A stretch of 64,000 nucleotides of DNA from Harmothoe impar (Eukaryota > Annelida > Polychaeta > Phyllodocida > Polynoidae), in NCBI GenBank assembly GCA_947462335.1, contig OX381706.1, forward strand, positions 12,624,784-12,688,783, given 5' to 3'. The notes beneath the pieces are model-generated. The model saw only the letters and a program-made list of their open reading frames with translations. It ran no database searches and had not been told where the DNA came from. The position numbers were made by a program, and so were the translations under genes. Position 1 is the stretch's first letter, and every line of letters starts with the position of its first letter. Of the stretch, positions 42,866 through 56,242 are shown piece after piece.

Positions 42866-45800
42866 CTTGTCATGTCCGGAATCCAGTTTATTTTGTCGAT
42901 AGCTTGTAGGTGCTGTATACTGCTGACTTGTTCAGGTTGTGCTGTATTTAGGCATTATGATGAGGTGTAGTGCAATAAATTGTGAAATGAGCCTCTCACA
43001 ATATATATACAGAAAAGTAGACAGTTGAAGTATGACAATAGGCAAAAGTATCAGAATCAATAGTCACACACATGTGAAAACAAATATTAAGAGTATGAAA
43101 TGCAATATACCTAATAATCTGGAGGTGAGTAGACAAAAGGGCCCGGGACTGCATCCTAACAGGATCTCTTGCCATTGAAGCAACCCCCCTCCCCCTAGGG
43201 GGGGGGGGGGATGCACACAGACTGACTGACTAGACAAAGACACAATAACATTTAAACGGACATACACATCTGGATTAGATATTAGCAATTCCTATTTCTA
43301 TCAGGATAATTCTGACCTCAATGAAAATGAAGTATGGATAATCATGCCTTGCAACTGGTTTATATCCGATGGAGCTTTGATGTGAGTGGGATCTAGGCCA
43401 CTTGGAGAGAGTTGAATTAGTTAATTGAATTATCATTTCTCATGTGCCATTCAAGGGAAATGAATTCAATAAGAACAATCAGTTAATGACAAGTAATTAC
43501 AACACCATTTGCCTGAATCTGTTACAGGAGGGAGCAGTAGTCCACTTTAATATGTTGTCATATTGGGCCATCGGCAATTAGCATTGGACTAATATCTGAG
43601 ATTTGATATGCACGAAAGTAAGTAACACTACAATCAGCGGTTAGGTGTGTAGTTTGGCTTTATTGTACATTAGGTCTACGATGGTATGCACCTAGTACCC
43701 TACCCAGCTCTCTCTGACTAGCTAGTAGCGTGTGCCCCTTATATACAATAGGGTGGTGCAGTGCCACTAGTGGTGGGTAAAGGTACGAGGTAGCAGGTGT
43801 TTGTGTGCTTTGTCCTCGGCTTGTATGCGGGAACAAAGCAATCGTATATGATATTCTTGGTCAATTAATAGCGGTTTGAGCCTTCATAATATCATAATTT
43901 AACCATTGCTATCCCAGCAGATGAAAGTATTATGTGGTAAGGTAGCTCCTCCTTACATGGATGGGCGACTGGTATAATTATTAATTGCATCAGTGTGGGT
44001 TGCATCATGATGACAAAGAACATATCACATTAAAGTACTCCACAGTCTGTAAAGGTTCATACAACAACCCTATACTCAGAGCACAGACCCCCTACATTGC
44101 ACAGTCCATCATGTAGGTTTTCTCTTACACTGAGAATCCCTAGGTTTAAAAAGGTAATTATTAGTCGCTATCAAAGGTAGTAATAGGGGAATTCATCATG
44201 CACTAGTCAACTTAAAAGCTTACATTCTTTGGGAAACATCGAAACATAATTTTGAATATCAATATCGCTCCAGATTTATTTTTTTTTAACAAAAATGTCC
44301 AACAATATTGGGATGTTCCTATTTTCTGGAGGAATCAGTACGTCAATATGGTGACCTGTAAGTCGATGCGGCAACCTGAACTTTAGGACTATGTTCCCTA
44401 AAACACATCTCTATTCTTTGGCCTAGTTACAAGGTTATATAAGCGTAACAATATGGCAGACTAGATATTAAAGATGCAGGGTAAATAGGCAGGCTGTAGG
44501 AGCCAGACTCCTTTCCTGAATATTGCAACATGATGTATCACCCTGAGCACTTCATAAGTTTATCAAACAGAAATCATATCTGTTCCTGAGAAGAAAATGT
44601 CATACTTCCCTACCATTGATGCATCCTTCAATTCTGGGCACACAGTGGAGATACATAATTATTTCAGTGGTTGTGTGAGCAGGCTACTATGTCAGATCTC
44701 TAAGCTATGCAGACATGGCCATATTAATCTCTCTGTGGGTGGCTAATTCAATCCATGCTTGATATTGCCTGGCGACAGATTGCCCTTTTTAATGGCATTG
44801 GTGCACTCAAGTCTCATAACCTGCCCACACAAGCCTCAGGGTTACAAGTCTGTCTATCTCTGCAGTGGTAATCAGAATTAATTGCAGAGGAAATATCAAT
44901 CTTATTAGTGCCTCAACACCTTCATTTCCAAAACTATTTATCCCGCATACATTTCCCTAACATGAATCAGATCTGATGCTGTATATAATATGACACACTT
45001 CTCTACTATAGATGCATCCTTCCCTCATGGCCGATGTGTTGAGATTCATATTTCAGAGCATCTAGTTGCCTGATGAGTTCTGGCCATCTGATCCCTAGGC
45101 TATCCAGATATGACCATATTAGTCTCTCTGTAGGTGGCCAATTCAATCAATGCCTGTTATTACCTGGTCAGAGATTGCCCTGTTGATCTTGAAACCTGCC
45201 CACACGAGGGGTAGTCTGTGGTAGTAACCATAGTAAGCTGAACTTCAGAGGAAAAATCAATCATATTGGTAACCTACTACCTTCATTTTAGGAAATATGT
45301 ATGATCATAATTCTCTCAGGAAAGTTTATACCCATCTCAATATCATATTTCTAAGTAACACTTAGATCTATGGTGGGGAAACAAGACAAGCTGATTGGCT
45401 CGAGCAAAAACAGTGCAGTTTTGGAATCGAATCATGCACTGAGATAATATGAAACTGAAGTACAGGGCTACCAGTTCGTTGACTGGAATTAATATAGAAA
45501 TACTAAGCCAAGGCATCTAGATATGTAAAATATATTTTAGGTTAAATATCGAAACTTAAGAATGCCTGGCAGACTTTTGATTATGTGACTCGTAATAAAA
45601 CTTGCTAAGAGAACCAATACATGATTTACCACATTTTAATTATATCAAAGATAAGACCACACCATTTCCACTAATACGGCAGAGGTATAACATATATATG
45701 TAGCAAAATGATTTGAGAAGAGCACATAATGGTGAATTGAATATGTGAACTCTGTGCTGCTTTTCTATGCTATCACATAAAACAATATGTACAGATGCTG

Positions 45801-46320
45801 ACATTAACTCTACTATATTCTCACTAGTGCACCCTGTGCATTAGACTCCTGTTATATGGCATCAGGGTAAAGCCTCAATGGCCCAATAAGACAATAAGCA
45901 GCAGTCTCTAGCTCATGACTGCTAACATACGCAACTCAGAGATGGTGATGAGCACATTAACAACTAATGAGCTGCTCCATATTAAATAATAAATAAAGCA
46001 CATTTCTAACTATGCCAGTGTTACGATACCTAGAATACAATAGTTGAAATCTACCTCTGGTGGGCTGAGTCTTTTTCTACTATTCAATTTTAGGCATGTT
46101 TCTAGATTGACCCGCACATATAAAATTTAACGAAAGAAAAAGGAATTGTTTAAGACTTACCATTCTGATTGGATGGTATTATCTTGGACTCGCCAAGACC
46201 CCCATTCGTAAGGTCACCCCAAAGTATAAATCTCCATAGAAATATAAAACGCATCATCCCGATTTAAGGCACCTTTAATCAGCATTGCATAGTATTTTGT
46301 TTAATGTCAGCTCCCATTAC
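42866..46320. other. Non-coding stretch, no gene seen
   Basis: AT-rich sequence with a G-run near 43199-43210. Two diverged stretches around 44510-44960 and 44930-45290 share phrases such as TGGCCATATTAATCTCTCTGT and GTGGC(T/C)AATTCAATC, so an old direct duplication of several hundred bases is likely. No coding frame supported. Confidence 0.5.
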
Positions 46321-46736
46321 GGCTGTGTCTCACGACCTTGGGCCAATGTTTTTGTCTCTGACTGGGTGCCGTCTCTGACCGGGTGCCGTCTCTGACCGGG
46401 TGCCCTCTCTGACCTTGTGTCAGAGAAAAGTGTTTTTTAATTGTTAACCTATACTCACATATATAAGGATTTGTAAAAACGTTACAGCAGTTGTTATGTA
46501 ATTATAATTAGCCTCCTGCTGTTGGTAGAAGGTAACTAAACTCCCAAAGTGATGTCCGGTCAGAGACGGCACCCGGTCAGAGACGGCACCCGGTCAGAGA
46601 CGGCACCCGGTCAGAGACGGCACCCGGTCAGAGACGGCACCCGGTCAGAGACGGCACCCGGTCAGAGACGGCACCCGGTCAGAGACGGCACTCGATCAGA
46701 GACAAAAACATTGGCCCAAGGTCGTGAGACACAGCC
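46321..46736. mobile_element. 416-bp foldback-like element, 4-bp TSD TTAC
   Basis: Perfect inverted ends of 40 bp starting GGCTGTGTCTCACGACCTTG are flanked by TTAC at 46317-46320 and 46737-46740. Directly inside each end a 17-bp unit is tandemly repeated: GTCTCTGACCGGGTGCC about three times at the left (46354-46404) and its complement GGTCAGAGACGGCACCC eight times at the right (46558-46693). A unique AT-rich spacer of about 125 bp separates them. Non-coding. The tips match the pattern of the elements at 21382-23451 and 30656-32837. Confidence 0.9.
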
Positions 46737-46740
46737 TTAC

Positions 46741-49700
46741 ATGAGCCTGTTTATCACATAAGCCTGTTTATCACATTATGTTGCTTGTTGGGGCAGGAGC
46801 TATGTGACAGCTGAAGTGGTGGCTAGCATGTCTATTCCATATATTGAGGTGATAAACCTTTACTACTGGCTCGATGCCTATACCAAAAGTTGGTCCCTCT
46901 AGGAATTCACTTTTTTTGTGCCTGGGACTATATGTTATATTTCTTACATCAGTATCAATAATTTAGGTATTAGATCCTAGACTTTCAGGAATAGACGGCA
47001 ATCTAAGAGTAACTATATTGTTGCACTTAAATGCACCGTGCCCCAACTTGGTAACCTATGCCAACTGTGTAGCAGGTGCCACTTTCAAATCCTGAGTAAC
47101 ATCAAATAATCTTGAGTCATAAGATTATCATAACAGGATTATAACCACAGAGGACTATCGAAAGCATTATCAATGACTTGTTTTGGCACGCATATCTTCT
47201 GGTTGAGTTTTTCTTTTACGCATAAGCAGGCCGTTCCAGAAAGACACTTCAAATGATTAATATAGAAGTCAACAATGTACATATCAATAAGAATAGCCAT
47301 TTGACGATACTGTGTGAAAGGGCTACTTATTACTTTGGTAACGTCTACAGATTGTGATTCAGTTTGAATAAGAACATGCTCCTGATGTTTATTGTGTATA
47401 TAATTACCCCAGAATTATAAAAGTATAATGCTACCGGTATGATTAGTGACAGTTGATTATATATGGTTACTTAGGTTTATAATAAGCCTACCTGGCTTGC
47501 TGGCTCTGTATGCAGATGTAGGTCAGTGTCAAGGTCTCCTTGTTCACTGGACCATTACCAACTACAGGAATCCCTACCTGTGTATTTTTTCTCACAAGAG
47601 GAACATATCAGGTAATATGGCATACTAGATTGGGATAAGGATGAGGCTATTCCCATTTTCACTGGAGTCCATTGTCACAATGCCACAGTACCTGCCATAA
47701 TGGCTCACTTACTGCAGACGGGTGAATTGGGACCAATGCTGGTTCAACATGGTACCATTATTACTATAAATGATTCATGTAAATATTTGCAATGACTTGG
47801 GCAATAGAATGTTGGGTACATTAGAAATAATAATAAACATAGCGGCTAGCTAATTTTATCAGGTTAGTCAGTAGTGACCAACCTGCATCAGTCTTTCGAT
47901 TTCTCCTTAAATAAGACGTAAGCCACACTGTGTTTTGTCATAGTCATTTGTGATGATCAATTTCGTCATTCTGACAAATATCCCTATGATTAACCTGCGA
48001 TGGCCACTACAGGGCAAGCCCAAGAGCCTAGAGATTACTAGTGTGGGCCACCGTAGAGGATATGTTACATTGTACATATTCCAGTCCCTGTTTGTGTTGA
48101 GCCACCTAGTGAGGGTTGGCGCTAGCCGCTCGCCAGATCGCCACTGGCGAATCAAATGCCAATTTGGCGAACTTTGCTCCTGCTAAATTCGCCAAACTGG
48201 CGAATTCGGCCAGCCTACCACTGAGGACACATTAGGAATCATGTTGTGTAATATACCGTTGGAAAGCTGAGATCATGAGAGAAACGGTTGTATAACTCTC
48301 AGTTGGATATGTTACTGATCTGAATTTTTAGAAAATCTTAACGAAAAAACAAGTATGAGCATTTTTCTACATCCTTTTCTTACAAGTGAAGAGGTCAAGC
48401 ACCTGATAGGGATTAACAACATATTCATAATCCTGCCCTTAATTTTGCCAAAAGAAATGTGGCAAGTCAGCATACAAGGGTCGGGATGTGGGTAGGGGGG
48501 TTTAGATCAGAAAGAAGTAATCAATAGTAATACAACAAGTAAAGTTTCTACTCTCATATGAACGAAACATTTGAGAACTTATAGTTCATAGGCTTCCTGC
48601 TGTAGGCTAAACTAAACCCCCAGATACAAGGAAAGTTTATTTTGCACTTAGTCTCGAAATCTCCAGGGCAGTACCCTTGCTGTGATGGAAAGTGCAAAGG
48701 GTCTAGATTATGGGCCCCAGTTTAGAAAAAGTGACTTTTTCGCTATTTTTTCTTCATATAATGCTATAGATGATAGTGCATAGAACAGAGATGCAAAACA
48801 GAATCTCTCGCTGTCTTTGTATTCTTTTACTTATAGGTAAGGTAGATATTTAACTCTCCTTTCTACTTCATTCCCCTATAGAGGTGTCTTATCTAAGGTT
48901 CGAGATGGTGCTCCCAGGAATTCACTTCAGTTTTGTAAAGTAGGGGGCATAGTTCACGATGGGGATGCATATAAAAAATGTTTCAATACATCTCTCATTG
49001 AAGTAGACCTGTCAATGGGCGTTTACGTCACTGAGGCTAGGTTTGAGATATTTATATTATAATAGGCTGTTCGACGACCTGCCCCTTTTTCCACTCCCTA
49101 TCTGTCATAGTGCTGAAGAGGCCCGTTTTGTACAGCATTATTTTACCCGTTCTATTAGGTGTATCAGCATGTGGCTTAGCTTGTTAGAAAGATCCATTAT
49201 TCCTCTTTTATGACTGATAGGATATATATTTTTATCTGGATGTGTTTTATAAAAATCATAGACTTTACATGCAGGTCCTTAGGGAAAGGCCAGTGATGTG
49301 TGCTGCCGAGCATGACTCAGTGGGCATGCATAGTGTGCATTTTGATGTAAAAGGGGGACCTAATGTCAAGACATTTGTGCCATTTTTGGAGGGTTGTCAC
49401 TCAAGAGAATAGGCTTTCTATATATGTCACTTTTGTTTTATTATCTTTAATATTCCACTCACAGCTATAGTACTAACTATCCTAAATTTCAAAGGTCACA
49501 GCGACTGAAATACCCACTAAAAGACTCTATAAGAATGGGAATGCATCACTCATATACAGATAATATGATAGAAAATCACAAAAATGCTGTATATATTACC
49601 GCATTCAGACGCACACCATTTAAAAATATGATATATAGCCCCAAAGAGACCGCCTCTGTAGTGCTCACCCAGGCCCGTGGCTGCAGGCCCCGTTGGGTGA

Positions 49701-51590
49701 GGGTCAGTGAGGCCTCCTTGTGTGCCCTGCACACCTGCTGCTACTACTGTAGCTACTGGGTAAATGACAGACCTGGGATGGTACCGAAATTGTATGAAAT
49801 GCCTCATATATCTCACAATTCTTGTTGAATGTAAATATTTTTTCAACCAAGTCAATTTCTACACATTACCTGACTATCAATGCCATCTTTTCCGAGACAT
49901 ACCCAATTTATCTATATTTAGCCGAACTACCTAAAAATTATAATTATAAGATCCATCCCAGCGCTCTACAACCCCAAAATGCTGGTGGGACATAGATGTA
50001 CTTGGCACCAACTTCTCTCTGTGTTCGAATTGTCCCGATACTCACTACCCCTCCCGACTTTTTAATGTTCAGGAAGAATTTGAACATCTCTTGGGAGGGG
50101 AGTCTGCTTGTGGAAGGACGGAGGGGGGGGGGGGGTGGTGTGTGTAAAAACTTTACTATCAAGCCTACTGGTTGTACCCTCGATGTGGATTTTTCTGGCG
50201 AATTCATTACCAATCTGACTCATCGGAAATGGTACAAATTCGCCAGACTGGCTAATCCATACCATGTCCTAGCGCCATCTCACTGTGGATGCCTAATTCA
50301 ACCTAGATGGCCCATATAGCCTAGACAAAGATTGCTCTGCATTAATGTAAAAACCTTGTTACATGAGGAAAAGTCTTACAGATCCCTCAATTTCTGCAGT
50401 AGCAATTAGACTTGATAATAAGATTGAGATTACCAGGCCTTTATATTTTAATAATAACAATAGCAACTCTAAGTATTGTTTGTGAAGTTACTTGCTGGAC
50501 TCTTAGGTTAATGTTTTTCGAGGAGAAGGAATATTTCACTGCCCAAACAATGTCATACCAAGATGGCCCCAACTTACAGCTTAAAACCACATGCTGTCTT
50601 TAAAGTGTGATTGAATTCAAACTGTGTGCATATAGCATGCATTCAAGTTTGTAATGATAGATGTACCAACAGTTGTTTCTTGTATTTTACCATTGTACTC
50701 CATTTTGATTCAAAAGTTGCTTATAAATAATCATATCAAAGGAATTCATAGCATGTAGAGCAAAATCATCTAGAGTTGACTCCTCAAAGCTAAGAGGGTA
50801 TTACAAAGTAAGCTAAAATACCGCAGGAAGATTTTAAATACAGCTTGTGTCAGGGTTCTGGTTTGTTAATAAGAACGAAAGAGTTGGCAATACATGCCCT
50901 CAGTACTGCTGTATGTAAGGCATACCTAAACATCTCCTTTAGCTGCTTACCACTGATAAAAGACTGTCTGGGGGTCTGTGTGCGTTTACTGAGACAATAA
51001 GGGGCGCTGTGTGGGTTAATGTTTTGGTTCTGCTGGCTTCTACAATGAGCTTTGAGAGTCTTTGATGGAACTGACCAGACAGAGTATTATTAACGCACTC
51101 TTTGTCTAGCCTTTCATGTAAGAGTTGTGTACTTGAGACATAGAGTCATTGATTAACTGGGTGCATGGGTGATGAATTTGAGGCATAATCATACATTGGG
51201 TGTCCCACTGGCATGGTTAGGTATCCCTATGGGTCCTATAGCATTGTATAGCTGGTTGGATGGAAAAGTTGTATCGGTGTACTATACAGTTGAAATGGCA
51301 CACATATCTAAATCTGTTCCCATTTATTTAATATTTGCAATAAAGGAACCAGTGTAAATGGACAACTTTCCTTGCATTAAGATGCATCATTTTTACATTC
51401 AATTTTCCCCATTCCTGTAGCATAAACACTTCAAAAAAATGAAAAATGTTTCCAATTAACTGGGAGAAACCTAGGATCTCATGCTTCAACACCATCCCTA
51501 TGGGGCTGCCTTGTTACCAAGAGAGATACTACTAGTACATAAGCATAAGTGAGAAGTCTGGATCTCAACCTGGACACATGAAAAAGGACC
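46741..51590. other. Non-coding stretch, no gene seen
   Basis: No supported gene. TGGCGAA/TTCGCCA-rich repeats occur near 48115-48215 and, related to them, near 50190-50280; these look like fragments of one dispersed element. A G-run lies near 50122-50137. Confidence 0.5.
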
Positions 51591-54110
51591 TAAAAATGAC
51601 TATTTTATTAAGTCAGCCGGGGCCATAGTGCAATGATATATAAGGGTATGAATGCAAATTTATTCAGGACAAATCTTTGATATATAAGGTAATGAATGCA
51701 AATTTATCCAGGAAAAATTCGAATGATCAACCCCTGCGGGGCTAGCTTCTTTCTATGGGAAAAAGGGCCTCAAAGGACTATTTTATTAAGTCAGCCGGGG
51801 CCAAAGTGTGATGATGTAGAAGGGAATGAATGCAAATTAATTCAGGACAAATTAGAATGATTAATCCCTGTGGGGCTAGCTTCTTTCAATGGAAAAAAGG
51901 GCCTGATAATGATTATTAGAATGGCTATTTTATGAAGTCAGCCAGGGCCAAAGTGTGATAATATATAAGGGAATGAACAGGAATTTGTCCAGGAAAAATT
52001 AGAATGATTCATTCATACAGGACTAGCTTCTTTCTAAGGGAAAAAGGCCCCAAAATGACTATTTTATGAAGTCAGCCAGGGCCAAAGTGGGAGTTACCAT
52101 AAGGAAAATCATGTTTTCTAACCAGTTATCACTACTACTAGCGACTCCACTTGTTAGCGACTTAAAGTGGGAGTTACTATAAGGGAAACATTGTTTTCTA
52201 GTCAGTGATCACCACTACTAGTGACTCCACTTGTTAATTAGCGACTTAAAGTGGGAGTTACTATAAGGGAAACCTTGTTTTCTAACCAGTGATCACTGCT
52301 ACTAGCGACTCCATTTGTTAGCGACTTAAAATGGGAGTTACTATAAGGGAAACCTTGTTTTCTAACTAGTGATCACTACTAATAGCGACTCTCCTTGCTA
52401 GGGACTTGAAGTGGAAATTACTATGAGGGATAGGGGTACTTTTAGTTTGAACCTTAGTCGTGACTTCATTAGCGACTCCACCTGTTAGCTAAAAACATCC
52501 AAGGGGAATATAACCCCGGGGGAAAGGGTTTCCCTTAAGGGGAGCTATTAGAAAAACATGGGGCATGGCTTTTTTGGGGGAAAGAAGGTAAGTGACGCAG
52601 GATTATTCATATTAATATAAGTAATAATATAGACAATATTATATTATACAAGGTTAGAATAAATAGGTCGCTAGTAGGTGAAAAGGTTTAGGTCGCTGGT
52701 TGGGTATTTTTAACAGAATAAGCCTCATCTTAGTCTTGGCAAACATTCAGAGGGAGGGGTATCTTTAACTGAATAAGCCTCCTCTTTGTCTTGGCAAATA
52801 GTCAGAGAAGGGGTTATCTTTATCTGAATAAGCATCATCTTTATATTGACAAATAGTCAGAGGGAAGGGTATCTTTAACTGAATAAGCCTCATCTTTGTT
52901 TTGGCAAATAATCCAAGGGAGGGGTATATTTTACAGAATATCCCTCATTTTTGTCTTGGCAAATAGTCATATTTGATAACAGAATAAGGGTAATATTATA
53001 GAAAGGGAATTTATAAAGGGAATATGACGCTTATTCAGTTAAAAATACCCCTCACTCTGGCTGTTTGCCAAGACAAAGATGATGCTTATTCAGTTAAAGA
53101 TACCCTATTTGCCAAGTCAAAGATGAGGCTTATTCAGTTAAAGATGCTCTTCACTGAACAATTCATGTACTACTACCTTGAAAATAATCGCCTTTTCGGT
53201 TCCACCACATAACATTCTGGACACTTTTTCCCTGTACCCCTATTTTTCTTCAATCTTTAACCCTTTTCACAACTTGAATGATCAACTAGCGACTTAAAGA
53301 AGGAGAATGCCACAAATTAAAATGATTAGCTTCTTTCTTTGGGAAAAAAGGGCCTCAAAATTAAGTCAGCCGGGGCCAAAGTGTGATGATATATAAGGGA
53401 ATGAATGCAAAATTATTCAGGACAAATAGAATGACTATTCTCTGCTGGACTAGCTTCTTTCTGGGGGGGAAAAAGGCCTCAAAATGACTATTTTATGAGG
53501 GAATGAATGGAAAATTATTTAGGAAAAAGTTGAAGGATTAAACCTTGCAGGGCTAGCTTCTTTCTTTATGAAAAGAGGGCAAATCTATTCAAGTATAAAT
53601 TGTGGGCTAGCTCCTTTTCTTGCATTATTCTGTGTCTTCTTCGTTCCCTTTCATTGCTTCAGGATCAGCGTTTTTAATCCGGGCTAAAGTGTGATATGGC
53701 CTACATTTCTGCTCTCAGAATTGACAAATAATTCATTGTCTCTGAAATAATTTGCAGCTTCAATCAATCAACTGAATCACTTAACCTGCTTTATTCAGTA
53801 CAGTAATGGTACGAGAGAAGATGACATCTATTCCCTCCTGAATAATGGGCATAATAATATATATCTGACTTTATAGGGTACATAAATAGGATAAATCAGC
53901 ATTCATTCCCTACTGACTAAAGGGCTTATTGTACCTTCTTAAGTAGAGTAGAATATATGAGAAGTTAGCATTCATTATCTACTGAATAAAGGACATAAAC
54001 TGCTTTATTCAGTACAGTAATGGTATACAAGGAGATAGCATCTATTCCCTCCTGAATAATGGGCAAATTGTGCTTTATTCAGTACCATAGAAGTGTGGGA
54101 GCATTCATTA
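51590..54110. repeat. Complex field of several minisatellites
   Basis: Five blocks can be separated. Block (a), near 51601, 51777, 51924, 52058 and again 53350-53500, is a 130-180-bp unit with AAGTCAGCCGGGGCCA and GCTAGCTTCTTTCT. Block (b), 52087-52470, is an 80-bp unit with GTGGGAGTTACTATAAGGGA and TAGCGACTCCACTTGTTAGC. Block (c), 52720-52975, is a 57-59-bp unit with CTGAATAAGCCTCATCTTTG. Block (d), 53030-53150, repeats block (c) in inverted orientation. Block (e), 53785-54080, is a unit with CTTTATTCAGTACAGTAATG. No coding sequence. Blocks c and d form an inverted pair around a short spacer, as in a foldback element. Confidence 0.8.
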
Positions 54111-54736
54111 CTTGCTCACCATTGATTTTCTCATGGTGAGTCTCTCAGTTAATCAGATGAATAGCATATTTAATGCATTGCCTACTACAAACCCACCTTT
54201 CCATATACTACTACCACCAGGAAAATCCCACAATTCTTGTATATCGCAGTAAAAACATACCTATCAGATCCACATCTAGAATATGTTGTGCATTCTGAAC
54301 TATGAATTAAAGTATTCTACACTTAGTCCTGTACTTTAGTGCTGGTTCATGCAGGTGTTTCAGATACTCAGAACACAGTCCATATTTTACCTACCCCAGA
54401 TGGGACACCCAAAGTATGATTATGCCGAATTTGAATATTTAGTGCAGGCACACAGCAGAATCAGGTTCCCCTTACAATTATATAACTAATTCATATTACT
54501 GTATTAGATTAGATTTTTATTTGGCAAATATGTCTCATACAATAATCCGTAGTTTTTCAATAATAGTACTATTCTGTGTTAAAGAGTCTATTTAACCAGA
54601 GTCAAATTATCAGAGTCCATGTATAATAGCTTATCGGTCAGTGTCCAGATTTGGTTAAACTGACTACGCTAATTACACGACAAATGTTTATGTAACGGTT
54701 TGACTATTATGAAATGGACTGTTGCCGTTGGGGCCA

Positions 54737-55300
54737 TTATACGATAAGTGGTCCCAGAGGCCTGAGGTCATGTAGTGTCAGTGAGTTTATGAAGTTTGTT
54801 TTGGTCGGAGATTGCTGCTGGACAGTCTGTAGTCTGTCCCACAAGTGTGAACCCCTGTATTCAGGGCTGTTGAGGTAACAGTCCTTCACTAGACGCCTCA
54901 GTTTGAGTTTCAGTTTGTTGTTTCCGAGCACCACCAGATTGTAGGCACCACCAGATTGTCCACGTTCCCTGATCGTTGATACATCCTGATAAGGAGGTGT
55001 TTGTTACTCCTAGTGCGAATATCTGTATGTAGTGCGTTAATGTGGGCTAGCCTGGTATCCCGGATATTGTTACAAATCCGAAGACAGTCATTCTGTATGG
55101 TCTGCAATTTGGTAACTGCCCAGGCGGGGCCACTGCCCAGGATCAGAGGGCAGTGCTCTAAGCAAGGTAGGACCTTTTGCTTGTAGAGTAACAAGGTGGT
55201 CGGCTTGTCTCTTGTTTTCTGTGCGTTCCATAGCTGGGTGTATTTCGACTGCATCGTACCAATTACCTTTTTCAGATGAGGGCCAAAGGCAGAATATTAT
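54737..55300 (-). pseudogene. 5'-truncated LINE copy, C-terminal RT region, frameshifted
   Basis: On the minus strand this reads as the region after the RT catalytic core of a Jockey/CR1-type non-LTR element: FGPHLKKV, LLLYKQKVLPCLEHCPLI, TIQNDCLRICNNIRDTRL, then KLRRLVKDCYLNSPEYRGSH. It aligns by eye with the C-terminal part of the copy at 56243-58171. It starts abruptly near 55300, as 5'-truncated LINEs do. A tandem duplication of 17 bp (GCACCACCAGATTGTAG, 54928-54961) shifts the frame between the two halves. Confidence 0.75.
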
Positions 55301-56242
55301 AAAATGAAAATGCTTTCTGTTTTACCAGTAGAAACCTAGACACCAGTCCGATTTACAAGCCATAAAAACTGATTTGTAGGCAAAGACCTGCCGATTACAG
55401 CCAGTCACATTTCTCCTGAATTATCAGACATTTTGCAGGCTATAGCTGGTGTCCGTCGGGTTGTCGTATATACTGACGCCAAAAAAAGGAAAATGTTTGT
55501 TTCAGGTAACATGGCAACAAAATGAAGCGTGCATAGATTTTTTTTTTAGACTTTTTTTTTAACATGAAAATACTAGCCCGCCTTTCCGAAGACCCCAAAA
55601 TCGACCAAAAATGTAAAAATACTTCTTCAAAATTGCATCCAAAACATAGGGTCGGCCCTGTTTTGATAGGGTAGGTCGGGTGACCTGAAACAAACTTTTT
55701 TTTTTGCCTGATAGCATGTGGTCCCCACGGTAGTGCTAGCTGGTATGATTTTGTCCATCACATCAGAGTTTGAGTTTGAGTTTTCAAGAGTTTATTGACA
55801 GAAGGTTACACAAACAAGTTTGGTCTTTCAAACGATCCGTCAGAGGATAACAATAATTATTTCTCACAGAAGAGATATCATCACATTAGTTATAATGACT
55901 GACAATAACAGTCAATATGATAAATAGGACAACCTCATTGTATACTACACGTTAAACACAGGACAGACAGGTAGGTAACGAAGTGAGTACTGCTCTGGAA
56001 ATGGTTGATTACGGGTCAAATCATACTTCTTTGCCTTTCATCTCAAATTATAGATATTCAGCCACCAGTGACATCACCAGGATATCCACCTCTAATGCAT
56101 ACGGTTGTAGCAAATTCACTTTAACATAAGTATGGATTCCACTCTTAGAGCTATACTTTACATTCTCCACTAATGATACGCAACTTCTATACTAGACATT
56201 AATCATTCAATTGTCTCAGACGCTTTAGTACATCTTCCTTCT
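55301..56242 (-). other. LINE 3' flank / untranslated region
   Basis: A non-coding interval between the two LINE copies. Reading on the minus strand it follows the RT stop of the longer copy, so part of it is probably its 3' untranslated region. T-rich runs occur near 55540-55560 and 55695. Confidence 0.4.

Noticed and set aside
46549..46761. 70-codon frame coding for repeated RDGTRSETAPGQRRHPV
   Set aside because: Product of the 17-bp minisatellite in the foldback-like element; no start context or non-repeat domain.
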